Source: Halisarca cf. caerulea (lineage: Eukaryota; Porifera; Demospongiae; Chondrillida; Halisarcidae). From it: 30,000 nucleotides of DNA. The DNA is taken from positions 1,300,001 through 1,330,000 of the forward strand of contig CAUJGJ010000082.1 of the NCBI GenBank assembly GCA_963170055.1. Direction: 5' to 3'. This document shows, piece after piece, positions 1-13,889 of the stretch. The notes under the pieces are model-generated. The model searched no databases. It was not told where the DNA came from and saw only the letters and a program-made list of their open reading frames with translations. Position 1 is the stretch's first letter. Each line of letters starts with the position of its first letter. A program made the translations under genes and the position numbers.

Positions 1-182
1 TGTGTGTGTGTGTGTGTGTGTGTGTGCTCATGTGCATAGTTTTCTGTATGCAGGTATTGGTATTACGCACCTACATTTGTATGTACGGGCATACCTGTAG
101 GCCACCCCCACCTATTCTGGTATGTGGCTACCTTCATGATATGAACATACGTACGTATGTATAGTATTATATATATTATACG

Positions 183-208
183 TATTTGTATGTATGTATG
201 TATGTATG

Positions 209-269
<61 letters not shown>

Positions 270-330
270 ATGTATGTATGTATGTATGTCTGTACATAGA
301 AATGTGTGTGTGTGTGTGTGTGTGTGTGTA
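183..330. repeat. Compound TATG / TA / TG microsatellite
   Basis: A TATG tract grades into a TA tract (about 213-265), back into TATG, and then into TG (about 303-330). The window also opens with a TG tract (1-26), and degenerate TATG/TACG repeats recur at about 592-770 and 1389-1480. Confidence 0.95.
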
Positions 331-957
331 TCTGCAATTTAATTAGAGAAGCTCTCAAGCAGTACGATTTATGTTTGCTGTCCTCAAGCAACTTCATGTG
401 CTGTGCACACCCTATGAACCAGTCAAGTGGTGCCTTTTGAAAGGTAGTTCACTTCGCCTTGGTTCATTGAGGGACACTACACTTGGGTACATCATCGCCC
501 AATGGTTATGTCGGTCTAATGTACCGGGTCTCCTCAACAAACTAGTTTGTGTTCACTCCAGCCAATGTGTCTGGACATATGCATAAATTATACATGTATG
601 TACATATGTATGTGTGTACGTACGTATGCACATGTACTGGATTTATACATACATTTACTGAATTTATGCATACAAGTACGTATGTAGGTATATAATATAT
701 ACGTATGTTTAATATTATGTAACTGTGTATATATAATATGTATGTCTTTGTGTATGTACGTGCATACGTGCGTGGGACTTTGTACAAACAGTGTGTGTGG
801 AGAAGGTGCAGTTAATTGGCAAGTAAATCTATCCTGTGGTCCACGCAAGTGCGCTTACATCATGCCTGTATGTTTAGTGGTCATGAATTTCACGGACAGT
901 AAGCATTAGCTGCATACACAGTGAAAGTTACTTTATTGGTATATTGGGAGTTGTATA

Positions 958-1044
958 TACAGTGTAACCTCTCTAAACTGAACTCCCTTGGGACCAAGGA
1001 AAAGGTTTGTTGTAGGGAGGTTACCAGATTGGAGAGGTTCTGTA
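958..1044. mobile_element. Small inverted-repeat element (MITE-like)
   Basis: The left end TACAGTGTAACCTCTCTAAA matches the reverse complement of the right end (TACAGAACCTCTCCAATC) with a few differences. The 87-bp element is mostly a hairpin. CAGT followed by AACCTCTCTAAT at the tip recurs in at least eight other elements in this window. Such tips, starting at a TA, are typical of pogo/Tigger-type DNA transposons; the assignment is by motif only. Confidence 0.6.
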
Positions 1045-1551
1045 TGTACAGCAAATATAGAGAGCAGGACTTGAAAATGCACCCACTCCAGCCCACTCGT
1101 GTGGAGTTATGGACAAGGTTGGCTCGATGAGTGTAAACACACGACCGAGGCATTCGTCTGTGCTGTGTAGTTGTGTCGACAGCACAAGAAAAGTTGTAGC
1201 CGAGAATGTACCAGGCATCCTCTTCTACGGGTCTGCATGTATCTTTGTGCGTGTGTGTTCTAAATTTAGAAGCTGTCGGTATGCATGCGAGACAGATGGT
1301 GTGTTCTTATAATGACTTCGCTAAACCTCTGAATGTAGTGTGTGTGTGTGTAGGAACCATCCTGTGTCTTTGAATCCGAACATATGAGCATGTGTGTACA
1401 TGTGTATGTATGTACGTATGTGTGTATGTACGTACGTACGTATGTATGTATGCACATGTGTAAGTATATATGTACGTACATATAATATGAATGTCTTCAT
1501 GACACAGTCAGTTGCAGTGAAGGTATCACTTGCATTCATTTACGTACATGT

Positions 1552-1554
<3 letters not shown>

Positions 1555-1647
<93 letters not shown>

Positions 1648-1655
1648 ACACACAC

Positions 1656-1693
<38 letters not shown>
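1555..1693. repeat. (CA)n microsatellite
   Basis: A nearly pure CA tract with a few single-base interruptions. Confidence 0.95.
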
Positions 1694-1694
<1 letters not shown>

Positions 1695-2040
1695 TATATA
1701 CTGAGAATTGTGGGTACATTACTTATGTGTCCACATGCAACTGTAGGTGTTGTAAGTGGTGATAATAGGCCTAACAATTCCTACTCGTTATTCTCTTTCA
1801 TTCGATACGGGCATCCCATTTTCTGCTGCCTTGTTCTCCCACCAACTTGGTGGAATAGACAATGAAATGGCTGAAACTCTAACTTAACTTGATATCCACA
1901 CCCACCCCTTGACATGTGTGCTGTGTGAGGGACTAGAGTGCGCAGGTGTAGCTCACCTGTGGGCACTGATTAGGTAGAATTCTGGCCATGAGTAGTGGGT
2001 TGTACTTTGACAGCGGGTTGGTTTATTCTAAGTCAGATCA

Positions 2041-2098
2041 CCACACACACAGTCATATTATGCAATCATACACACACGTACACACATGTACACACACG

Positions 2099-2147
<49 letters not shown>

Positions 2148-2157
2148 ACACACACAT

Positions 2158-2244
<87 letters not shown>

Positions 2245-2259
2245 CACACACACACACAC
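2041..2259. repeat. (CA)n microsatellite with ATGTAC interruptions
   Basis: A CA tract of over 200 bp, interrupted by short ATGTAC or CGCACG blocks. Confidence 0.95.
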
Positions 2260-2932
2260 CAGGCTCAGTTGTAACACAATGACCTTGGGGCAGTTGAAAG
2301 TCTTCTGAAATCCTCTGACCTAAAAAGGCTTGAAACTCAAAGCGAAGGAGGCGGAGCAAACATGAAGTCCTACTGTGGTACATTCTCTGTACCTATCTCT
2401 CATTGTTTGTGAGGTCTTTTGAACCAGTCAAAGTGTGTACTGTGGTGTAAGCATGTGGACCTGTGCATAACCCTGTGAACAAGATCCCAATTCTGGTTCT
2501 AAATTTTAATTTCGGGTATGGAAATGTCAATGTGGGGTGTTTTGCACAGTCATGGTTGTGCTGTTGTGTTGTTGTGATGATGTCAGCTCACATCAGAGCA
2601 CATGAACACTGGAGAGTCCACCTGGTACAGGGTGACCTCACAGTACAGCTGTGATTACATCATACTTACACTAGAGGGTTGGGTCACAGTAGAATACATG
2701 GGAAATTAATTTTTAAGGGCCCCCTGTTTGGGGGTCAGTGTTCAGATTTGCTTCCCTAGGGTACATTGAAAGTCAGAATCTTCGCCTAAAGTATTAAATT
2801 GTTCCATTTGTCACGGTTTTGGCTTAAAATGTCTGTTCTAGTGATTCATCTAAGATCGTTTGTCTGGGGCTCGTGTGAGGGCTTAATAGGCATTGGTACG
2901 TATAATGTATATGCGTACACACACGCACCCAT

Positions 2933-3072
<140 letters not shown>

Positions 3073-3269
3073 ATATGTATACCATACATACTTGACTATC
3101 TGTGGACATGCATGATAAAGCCAAACATGGCTGCAGGTCATGCTATAGGGAGATGGCTTGTGCATGTTATGTAAATTTGTACATTCTCTGTTTTTTTTGC
3201 TGTCCGAGAAATGTCCTAATGAAATCCGGTCACCCCTGTTGACCTGACCAAATGAAGACCTTTGAGTGA

Positions 3270-3322
3270 TGTTGACCTATGATGTCATCACATCCTATGA
3301 TGTCATTGCATCACCTGATGTC
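3270..3322. repeat. Three spaced copies of TGATGTCA
   Basis: TGATGTCA occurs three times within about 50 bp, twice in the context CCTATGATGTCAT and once as CCTGATGTCA. It resembles a CRE/AP-1 half-palindrome, but a short local duplication explains it equally well. Confidence 0.4.
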
Positions 3323-3888
3323 AAGTACCACATCCTCTCACATGTACTCTAGTAATAATATTCATGACTTAGGACAGACTGAGAAATTTTGTGTGAATAT
3401 CTCTATTCCTTGTTCTCAACAATAATGAATAATACCCAATATGGAGAGATGAGGTGGAAACAAAATGGCAGAATAGCGATTTGTGCGTACTTTACATGTA
3501 GGGAAGTCGAGTGGTGTGAATTCAGACCTTTACAGCAAAGCATTAACTTCTGTATATCAGCCTCACTACTACTATTTGCGTACCTGCATATCACGTGCAG
3601 TACACCTCACTGGTCGTCTTTCTGGAAACATATGCTTGTTTGTTACGACCCTCACTCAAAACACAAACACGGTTGTCTTTCTGGAGTCGTTCTTTCGTTC
3701 GTTTGTATGTTTTGCACCTCGGTTGGCCAGCTACCTTCGGCCTATAGCTATCAACAATATTTAATATAAATAAAGTATTATTAATATTACTGACTTCAAA
3801 AGTAAAAAGCAATATGTATATGTGTATGTATCGTACATTGCAGCTACTGTGTATGTATATTAATCCCATATTAATTTTTTCACTACAG

Positions 3889-6834
<2,946 letters not shown>

Positions 6835-6868
6835 TGTGTGTGGAGCTGGTACATACTTGATACTATGC

Positions 6869-6869
<1 letters not shown>

Positions 6870-6922
<53 letters not shown>

Positions 6923-6981
6923 GTGTGTGTATGTGCATGCGTGCATGTGTGTTTGTGTGTGTGTGTGTGTGTTATGTATGT

Positions 6982-7035
<54 letters not shown>
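6870..7035 (+). repeat. (GT)n tract, probably in the 3' UTR of the IRS-like gene
   Basis: It begins 36 bp after the stop codon and has TATG and CATGCGTG interruptions. I see no clear AATAAA polyadenylation signal in the next kilobase, so the transcript end is undefined. Confidence 0.85.
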
Positions 7036-7041
<6 letters not shown>

Positions 7042-7055
7042 TTCATGAACATGTG

Positions 7056-8358
7056 ACATAGAAATACCTTGTACAATCATGCAGTGATGTCCAGGCAGAC
7101 CAAGATGCCAGTGTTTTTAATCCATTCACTCTTTCCTTCTACAGGTTTTAACACATTCAACTACAGAAAGCAGTCGTGTTTGTCTTCGTTCTGTGTTTTT
7201 TCAAGTCTCCCAAGTGTCATGTCATTCTAACCCTGTCGTGTCATTCTAACCCTGGTTGCAAGGGGGCTCTGTTTTATTACCAGGACTGCTGTGTTTGTTT
7301 TTCATTCCTGCCAACAAGTGCACGCGCATCATTTGCACAAGCTGTGATGTGCATACAATGTCATGAACTCACACCTAAGGGTTATAATAATTATTATTAC
7401 CTCAATTCTTTCATTTTATCTTTTTTTATTTTTTCGTCTTTTGTATGAAACAAATCTTATACGTTTACATTTTTTTATTTTGTTAACATGGCAACTCTCA
7501 CACAATATCATAGTATATTTTGCAAATTAATGGACTTTTATTTGTGCATATTAATTATTTGAATGTTTTTGCATCAACTATTTTATTGCATGCGATATAT
7601 GTGTATTACTAAGTATTTCTGCAGGGTTTTGTTTATCCAATTATAATACATGTGAAATTCATTATTATTACAGTGTATTCTTGTTAATCCGTTATAACTT
7701 GTTTTGTAAGAATAATTATATATAAGTGGATTGATGAGTGGATTATTATACCCAAATCAATTAAGCTACATAGTGCAGTCTTTATGATCATGCATGCATG
7801 TACTAATAATATAAATTGATATTGTATAAAATGGTGCGCACATGCATGCATGGTAGATTATAAGCTGTGGTCACTTGGCCAGATCGTGATAAACTGTCTG
7901 AGGCGTAGTAATCTAATCGCATACCTTGTCAAACCACAAAATGCGCGTACCCCTTTCAGCCTCAATTCTGCCATAACATACCTGCATGCGTACTGCATGT
8001 GTGACTTGCGTGGGACAATATGGAATGGGAGCAAAACAACTACAGTATAATGCGGTCAACTGACAGAGGTGCTGTCATGCACAGTATATATTCATTCTAA
8101 TTGTGCATGAGGTAATGCGCAGTTACATGATAAAACACATTAATTATGGGAATTGTATGATATTATATCACTTCATATACACATCAATAATACATGAAAT
8201 TAGGCCAAATTGGACACAAAAATTAACATTGTGTTGTTTGCATGTTATACAATTACAATGTATTATAATTGCTACGTACATTGACAGGTAAAGGGTTATA
8301 ATTGTGAAATAAGAACTGCAAACATGTACACATTACCAATCATTTAGAAACTGTTCCG
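7056..8358. other. AT-rich region without a recognised gene
   Basis: Only short frames with no splice context or recognisable protein are present. The DNA is rich in A and T, with ATT-type runs (for example 7385-7403) that can mark old retroelement tails. It probably contains the 3' UTR of the IRS-like gene followed by intergenic DNA. Confidence 0.5.
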
Positions 8359-8535
8359 CTATCCTGTGCACAATTTGAGATTGGGAGATTGTGTCTGTCT
8401 TGTTTGTTCTTCAATTATAACCCTCTTCTCCCAAGAGAGTTTCGCGGTGGGCCTTGTTCCTTGTTCTTCTTGTTCCTGTCTCCGTCGGATGATGTACTTT
8501 CTTGCGACATACGCAGACCCTCCCACCGCCACCAT
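8359..8535 (-). CDS. Possible 58-residue membrane peptide or terminal exon
   Basis: On the minus strand, an ATG at 8533-8535 opens a 58-codon frame ending in TAG at 8359-8361. It begins MVAVGGSAYVARKYIIRRRQ and continues into a Gln/Glu-rich, then basic, segment. A short hydrophobic stretch followed by RRR would suit a single-pass membrane protein with a cytoplasmic or matrix tail. The segment is richer in G and C than its AT-rich surroundings. An acceptor-like TTGATCCTACAG lies just upstream at about 8547-8558, so it could instead be the last exon of an unseen gene; an in-frame TGA about eight codons upstream limits an unspliced extension. I do not recognise the family. Confidence 0.3.
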   Translation of the reverse strand: MVAVGGSAYVARKYIIRRRQEQEEQGTRPTAKLSWEKRVIIEEQTRQTQSPNLKLCTG

Positions 8536-8549
8536 TAGGGCCGTCCTGT

Positions 8550-8930
8550 AGGATCAAGCCTATACCACATGTGCTTTGTTTGACAAAGTTCAGTATATAA
8601 ATACACACTATGTACAGTGGAACCTCCATTAGTGGACTCTCACTAAAGGACACATGTGCAGTATGATAAACCTCTCTACAAAGGACACAGCTTAAGGGAC
8701 CTCCATTAGTGGACTCTCACTAATAAGGACACAGTCTAATAATCCTCTCTACAAAGGACACGGCTTAAGGAATCTCCGGTCATTAGTGGACTCTCACTAA
8801 TAAGGACACAGTATAATAAACCTCTCTACAAAGATCAAGCCTATACCACATGTGCTTTGTTCGGCAAAATACACACTCGAGTACAGTGGAAACTCTGATA
8901 GTGGACTCTCACTAAAGGACACAATTTAAA
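8550..8930. repeat. Tandem array of MITE-tip sequences with flanking duplication
   Basis: GATCAAGCCTATACCACATG occurs at about 8552 and again at about 8833, each followed by a TACAGTGGAA element tip. Between them, a unit of about 75-80 bp repeats three times (ATTAGTGGACTCTCACTAA, AAGGACACAG, AACCTCTCTACAAAGGACAC). The array consists of transposon end sequence and looks like expansion of one inserted element plus its flank. Confidence 0.7.
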
Positions 8931-9778
8931 TTACACAAAACACAAATTATTATTTTTTGACAAGAATTATTTGAGTATCGTTCAAGACATGTTGAACAAT
9001 AGGCAGTTTAGTTAGTGTAAGCAGCCAAATGTTCTTCCTCCTGAAAATGGAGGAATTCGGTCTGGCCATGCCAGACCATGAAAAGTCTAGGCTACTGCCA
9101 CGGTCTGGGTGACTAACTGCATGTAGCAGCATGGAGTGTCACAGACTGCGAGGTTCTATAGACTATGTATATAGCTTATAGGATAGAGATATTGTGGTTG
9201 TTTAATTATACAGCATGATCACTGTCAGCTAGGGGCCTGGGAACTTCCGACCATTATTACTCCCAAAGCTAGAGGGGATAACAATGGGTATAAAATCAGA
9301 CTCAGGGGTACAAATGGCATAGCATTATACAGGTGATGCCCAAGAAACCTGGCAAGGCAACAGTATTTAAGGAAAAGTAATGATTATTAGACAAAGTATG
9401 GAAAACTGATAAACAGACAGAAAATTGAATGAAATCAAGCACTGCAGTTTAATAGTTTTCACCGAGTTCCGATCCTACTACACATGCGGGATGTGGGAAT
9501 TTGCACAATGTGCACTCAGTTCAACTAAATTCTGTGTAGCCCTATACCTGTCTAGCCTCATGTACGTATGTGTAGCCCTATACGGTACCTGTCTAGCCTC
9601 ATGTATGTGTAGCCCTATGCTCGTCTAGCCCTATGCCTATCTCGCCCTTTGCCACCTAGCCCTAGCTGTACCAGTTTTGCAACTTACCCTTGTTCTAAGT
9701 GTTTTTGGAGAATCTATTTTGTGGCACCGACCTGGCCTGGTACACTAGGTCATCCCCTGCAATATAGACCTTACAATC

Positions 9779-9835
<57 letters not shown>

Positions 9836-10022
9836 ATTTTAGCTTGAGTACAGAGATAGCCCGGCCTGGGCTGGGCAGTGAGCATGGCAGTACAGCAAGA
9901 GGAATAAAACCCACTGTGACAGTACAATCATTGAACATGCACTGAACGGACTCATGTCTCATACAGTTGTACGTACCACTAGCTAGTAAACATGACAATA
10001 AGTGGTATGCATACATCTAATA
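8931..10022. other. Intergenic DNA, no gene seen
   Basis: This stretch contains a short palindrome GGTCTGGCATGGCCAGACC-like at about 9059-9077, an imperfect repeat of CTAGCCTCATGTATGTGTAG at 9540-9650, and a TA tract at 9781-9831. No convincing reading frame is present. Confidence 0.6.
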
Positions 10023-10414
10023 TACAGTAGAACCTCGCAATAAGACCACCCCGGAAATAAGACCACCTCAGAAATAAGACCACTTTGTTGCAGTCCGGAA
10101 TTTCTCCTATAATTTTACATGGAAATTAGTTTCAGAATAAAGACCACATAATTTTTTTCTTCTGGATGTCAAAACGTCACAATTAAGACCACTTATTTGT
10201 GGACACTGTATATGCTGTATTCTGTGGACATTAGGCTCTGAAATGCATGATGACGTATAAAGCGATGGTTAACTTGGGGTCACATTTTTATCATCCTAAT
10301 GGAGTAACAATAAAAAAGGTGTGATGGTGCAATTTTTTCTACATTTTTATTGCCTTATGTGCATCCTGTGTCTACAGAATGACTTGCGGATGTACGTGCC
10401 ATGCTATTCTGGAC

Positions 10415-10455
<41 letters not shown>

Positions 10456-10535
10456 TTTCAGAAATAGGACCACCTCAAAATTAAGACCACTTACAATGGT
10501 CCCAAGGGTGGTCGTATTTGTGAGGCTCTACTGTA
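10023..10535. mobile_element. Full-length 513-bp MITE, pogo/Tigger-like ends
   Basis: The left end TACAGTAGAACCTCGCAATA and the right end (reverse complement TACAGTAGAGCCTCACAAAT) are matching terminal inverted repeats about 28 bp long. Both begin at TA, as expected for a TA target duplication. The subterminal motif AATAAGACCACCTCA is repeated at both ends. An internal TA tract lies at about 10419-10454. No transposase is encoded, so the element is non-autonomous. Confidence 0.8.
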
Positions 10536-10559
10536 TCTGCAAATGCAACATACAGAGTG

Positions 10560-10839
10560 CACAGTGCGACCCCTCTATTCCGGACACCTTAGGACCAAAA
10601 TAGCTGTCCTGATAATCAGGACGTCCTCATTTCAGGGGTCAATGATGTACTGTGACAAAGCATGGAGAATCGTTTGGTTCCAGTAGCATGTGTCCTTAAT
10701 AGAGGGGTGTCTGCAAATATAAGGGGTCTGGATTAGAGGGGTGTCTGCAATAAAGGGGTCTGGATTAGAGGGGTGTCAGGGGTCTGGATTAGAGGGGTGT
10801 CTGCAATTCAGGGGTCAGGATTAGATGGGTTCCACTGCA
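10560..10839. mobile_element. Second MITE with internal tandem expansion
   Basis: The left tip CAGTGCGACCCCTCTATTCC pairs with a right tip whose reverse complement reads GCAGTGGAACCCATCTAATC. Inside, GGGGTCTGGATTAGAGGGGT and GTGTCTGCAAT repeat in tandem from about 10700 to 10815. It lies 24 bp from the previous element. Confidence 0.65.
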
Positions 10840-11088
10840 TATAGAAAGAAGTCCATACATTGATCAAATATTCACCTGGTTAAATATTTGCAGTCTATCA
10901 TGCCCTATATAAGTTGAGATATAAGTTGTGCAATATTCGTTTCATTTCAAATATGGCATTTTGGCTGATTGGCAATGCCGACTGCTCAACCCATAGACTA
11001 AGTACTACTTTACATGTGCAGTACTTTCTCATCAACTCAGTTTTTATGATGCAGCACTTATAAACTGTAAACTCTTTGGAACATGGTG

Positions 11089-11117
11089 TAAATAAATAAA
11101 TAAATAAATAAATAAAA
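11089..11117. repeat. (AAAT)n tract, possible retroelement tail
   Basis: Seven AAAT units follow a sequence ending CTTTGGAACATGGTGTA. Short AAAT tails like this end many non-LTR retrotransposons. No coding part is visible upstream, so the origin is a guess. Confidence 0.4.
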
Positions 11118-11270
11118 ATGTGTGTACCATGCATCTAACTCTTATAGTATTTTTAAATTTGTTAGTAATACCAAAATTTTATATGTAGCTACAATTTACT
11201 CAGAATAATGAAAAAAGTAACTTATACATTTTCTATTTTCAATGGCAAATTAATATTAACACTTGTAGTT

Positions 11271-12557
11271 TTAGGCTGGGATTTCTTCTAGGAGAGTTTT
11301 TTGTGGCTGAAGTAGGAGCTTTGACATTTTATCCTTGACTCGCTTGAAGAGATCCTCCTTAGTGTGCTCGGATAGAAGGATTTGAGCTAGACGAAATCCC
11401 CCAGAGGTTGTTTGTTTGACAGGAGTTTCTTTACTAACCATCAACTGTATGTCTTCAGCTTCGGCATAGCTGAAGTCTATGAATTCCCTTCCAATACCTT
11501 CTCCAAATGTGTGAACATAGAAAATGCCTGAAATGGTACTCCCTGGCTGATATGTAGTGGGAAGAAGAGACTCTTGCTTTGCTTTCTCAGTCTCCCCACA
11601 TGCCAGGTACACAGCAGCCCTGTACACACTCACGCCCCACAACTTCCTGTAAAGAACATCATAAACGGGCGATACGCGACTATTTATCTCAATCAGTATC
11701 ATATCGTCTCCTCTCATCCATACCTCAAAGTCGAAGAATGTGTTCCGAAATCCCAAGCAATGTGCCGCTCTCTGTGCTGACTTCACAAGTGCATCCATTT
11801 TTGTACTGTTCAATGCGAACTGGGGTTGTACATATGCAAGGAGGTGTCTTGAGGTAGACAGAGTTTCAAATGTGTTGAAAAGAGTTATTTTTCCATTTTC
11901 GTCAGCCCAAAGTTCCAGACCATGCTGTTTGCCCTCCATCAACTCTTCCACAAGTACAACGTTCTCTACCGCCAAAGGGTATTTCGCAACATCGAGGTAT
12001 TTGCGAAAGAACTCAGAATAGCCCGCAAAATAAGGAGCCATTAGATTTTTGACATTGGCCAAAGCTGTCCTCATTTCCTTTTCATTGTCGATACGTGATT
12101 GACCAAGACAGTGCATGAGGAAGGGTGGCTTCAAAAAGCAAGGATAGCGAACTCTCTGCTTCCAGTCATCTTCGGGATCATCGAGACGTATGAAATCGAA
12201 CCAAATCTTAGATCCCTCTATTTTTCTTGTGTAATACTTGTGAAGACTGCAGAAGGTGGACTCCAAGGAAGGTCCTCTTAATCCTGTTCGTTGGCAGATA
12301 ACAGAGGCCACAACGGACGCCATATCGTGGGAGAACAAGATGGCCGTTATCCCGTTCGCTCTAACATAGTCGACAGCTCTGTCAACATACGAGGTCAAAA
12401 ATCCTGGGTGAGCCAAGTACGGACCATAGGTCTCGATGGTCGCATCTTTTGTGTCCGAAGAAGCGAAGAAAAGGTGCAGTTCGTAGTCTTCCAAGTCCCA
12501 CCCGTCTGCGACGAGGCGATCGAACTCGTTTGGGAGAACACAGAGAATCCTATGCAT
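11271..12557 (-). CDS. ATP-grasp domain ligase, intronless
   Basis: A single 428-codon frame begins MHRILCVLPNEFDRL and ends EEIPA before TAA. ATP-grasp enzymes join a carboxylate to an amine or thiol through an acyl-phosphate. The visible landmarks are an N-terminal alpha/beta lobe (residues 1 to about 95), the ATP-binding lysine in CFLKPPF (K143), the adenine-hinge strand LVEELMEG (about 202-209), and the magnesium-binding strands FFDFEVW (E278) and ILIEINSR (E290, N292, R294). The layout resembles carnosine synthase and bacterial L-amino-acid ligases of the ATP-grasp_4 type; the substrate cannot be read from sequence. The gene has no introns although both neighbours are split. It is tail to tail with the IRS-like gene and head to head with ALDH16A1. 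The frame is intact, so it is probably functional. Family high confidence, substrate unknown. Confidence 0.9.
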   Translation of the reverse strand: MHRILCVLPNEFDRLVADGWDLEDYELHLFFASSDTKDATIETYGPYLAHPGFLTSYVDRAVDYVRANGITAILFSHDMASVVASVICQRTGLRGPSLESTFCSLHKYYTRKIEGSKIWFDFIRLDDPEDDWKQRVRYPCFLKPPFLMHCLGQSRIDNEKEMRTALANVKNLMAPYFAGYSEFFRKYLDVAKYPLAVENVVLVEELMEGKQHGLELWADENGKITLFNTFETLSTSRHLLAYVQPQFALNSTKMDALVKSAQRAAHCLGFRNTFFDFEVWMRGDDMILIEINSRVSPVYDVLYRKLWGVSVYRAAVYLACGETEKAKQESLLPTTYQPGSTISGIFYVHTFGEGIGREFIDFSYAEAEDIQLMVSKETPVKQTTSGGFRLAQILLSEHTKEDLFKRVKDKMSKLLLQPQKTLLEEIPA

Positions 12558-12720
12558 GGTTGAGTCCTACTGTTACACAGTAGTTAGTATAACATTATAT
12601 ACAACAAAGCCAGTTGACCTCCACCTCTTCACAGTGCAAATTAAAAACCGCAGTAAATAATTAAATAAAGTTATTACTGTAACAGAAACTGTAACAGTTA
12701 AACTGTTCTGTTATTTGACT
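12558..12720 (-). promoter_or_regulatory. Possible promoter of the ATP-grasp gene
   Basis: On the minus strand a TATATAATG sequence lies about 40 bp upstream of the start codon, at about 12594-12602. Further up, at 12693-12707, is a perfect palindrome AACAGTT-A-AACTGTT. A TATA-like box this close would imply a very short leader. Both are weak inferences from position. Confidence 0.25.
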
Positions 12721-12900
12721 TTGAACCGCTCAGTATATACAATATCATTTTTTCAGTTTGTAACCTGTTCACACTGTAACGGTACCAGGCTGAGAGCAAT
12801 TAAGTTGGCATCCAAAGAAATTCATCACACCTACTCGCATTTTACTTTTTAGTGGTGGCACAGTCTGTCACTGATGCATGCAGTATATCACTTACCCACA
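12721..12900. other. Intergenic DNA between divergent genes
   Basis: I see no gene or clear repeat here. Confidence 0.5.
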
Positions 12901-12902
12901 TG

Positions 12903-12957
<55 letters not shown>

Positions 12958-12960
12958 GCA

Positions 12961-13010
<50 letters not shown>

Positions 13011-13013
13011 GCA

Positions 13014-13081
<68 letters not shown>
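12901..13081. repeat. (CA)n satellite with AAGCAC punctuation
   Basis: CA runs are separated by AAGCACCACAC at about 12957, 13009 and 13080, giving a higher-order period near 53-70 bp. Confidence 0.9.
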
Positions 13082-13440
13082 GCACATCAACATACATCCT
13101 TGCTAACACATACACATAGTTTTGCTGTTGCATATCTTTTAGTACATACATTAGCGTGCTATTACTAAGAATAATGTAACAAAAGGGAAATATAGACTTT
13201 GTCACCAATTTAAAAAGTGACACCATTATTTTTGAGTGAACAAGTCAGGTGACAGCAAGGTTGGAGACAAAGGGCACTTCATGGTGCCAAACTAGTCATG
13301 ATCTAGGTTGCCAGCACCTTATAGATGGACCATATCCATTATTGTAGATGTACATATATAATGTACCTAGACCAGACAACCCTCATGGTTTGCAGTTCAA
13401 CACAGCCAGATGCTTGTTACTAACAATCAAACAGTGTTTT
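13082..13440. other. Intergenic DNA, nothing recognised
   Basis: No coding frame, RNA gene or repeat stands out. Confidence 0.5.
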
Positions 13441-13602
13441 TACAGTGAAACCTCTGTAACCCGACACCTTGTGGACAGCAAGATTGTGACAGATTGCAGA
13501 AATTGTCCGAATAATTTAGTAATTCGTAGCATACGTAAGCATGGTGACTGCACCTAAGAATATAGACAGGTTAGAAGGAATGTTGGATTGCAGAGGTTCT
13601 AC
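13441..13602. mobile_element. MITE with AACCTCTG ends
   Basis: The left tip TACAGTGAAACCTCTGTAAC pairs with a right tip whose reverse complement is GTAGAACCTCTGCAATCC. It belongs to the same tip family as the elements at 958 and 24534. Confidence 0.55.
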
Positions 13603-13625
13603 CTTAGGCACTCCTGTCCAACCTG

Positions 13626-13692
13626 AGGTCCAACTAGTCTCGCGGGCCAGATCCTTAAAATAAGGGTCTGGCCCGCGAGACTAAGGTCCAAC
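13626..13692. mobile_element. 49-bp palindromic element with 9-bp target duplication
   Basis: Two 23-bp arms (13635-13657 and 13661-13683) begin TAGTCTCGCGGGCCAGA and are complementary except for one T/C difference. They are separated by AAA. The element is flanked on both sides by the identical 9-mer AGGTCCAAC (13626-13634 and 13684-13692). Nine-base duplications are typical of Mutator-like elements. Confidence 0.75.
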
Positions 13693-13889
13693 GGGGGGAA
13701 AACCACATCATTATTCAATAGAAGTACATGCGTAATACGGTATATAATGGTGTGAATACAAAACAGAGCCTCGGACACAGGGGTGAAACACAGTGTTAAA
13801 ACTGAACAAAACCCTGGCAAGGCAGGAAAAAAGAAAGAGAAAGAGAATAAAAAAGAAAAGATAATAACAAGCTACTAAAATTGAACAGA

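Noticed and set aside
371..586. Possible upstream PH-domain exon of the IRS-like gene (KWCLLKGSSL)
   Set aside because: The resemblance to a PH strand is a few residues only, and no acceptor and donor pair of matching phase borders it.
1530..1865. Long frames reading Thr-His or Cys-Val repeats, here and at every CA/GT tract
   Set aside because: They are translations of dinucleotide repeats, open in several frames on both strands, with no other coding signal.
3389..3769. A 126-codon frame upstream of the first PTB exon
   Set aside because: It has no recognisable domain, many cysteines and histidines of random character, and no supporting splice sites.
7056..8358. tRNA or other small RNA genes in the intergenic regions
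   Set aside because: I saw no cloverleaf with A and B boxes, but a covariance search would be needed to exclude one.
9649..9945. A 98-codon plus-strand frame
   Set aside because: It runs through a TA tract (Tyr-Ile repeat) and has no coding texture on either side.
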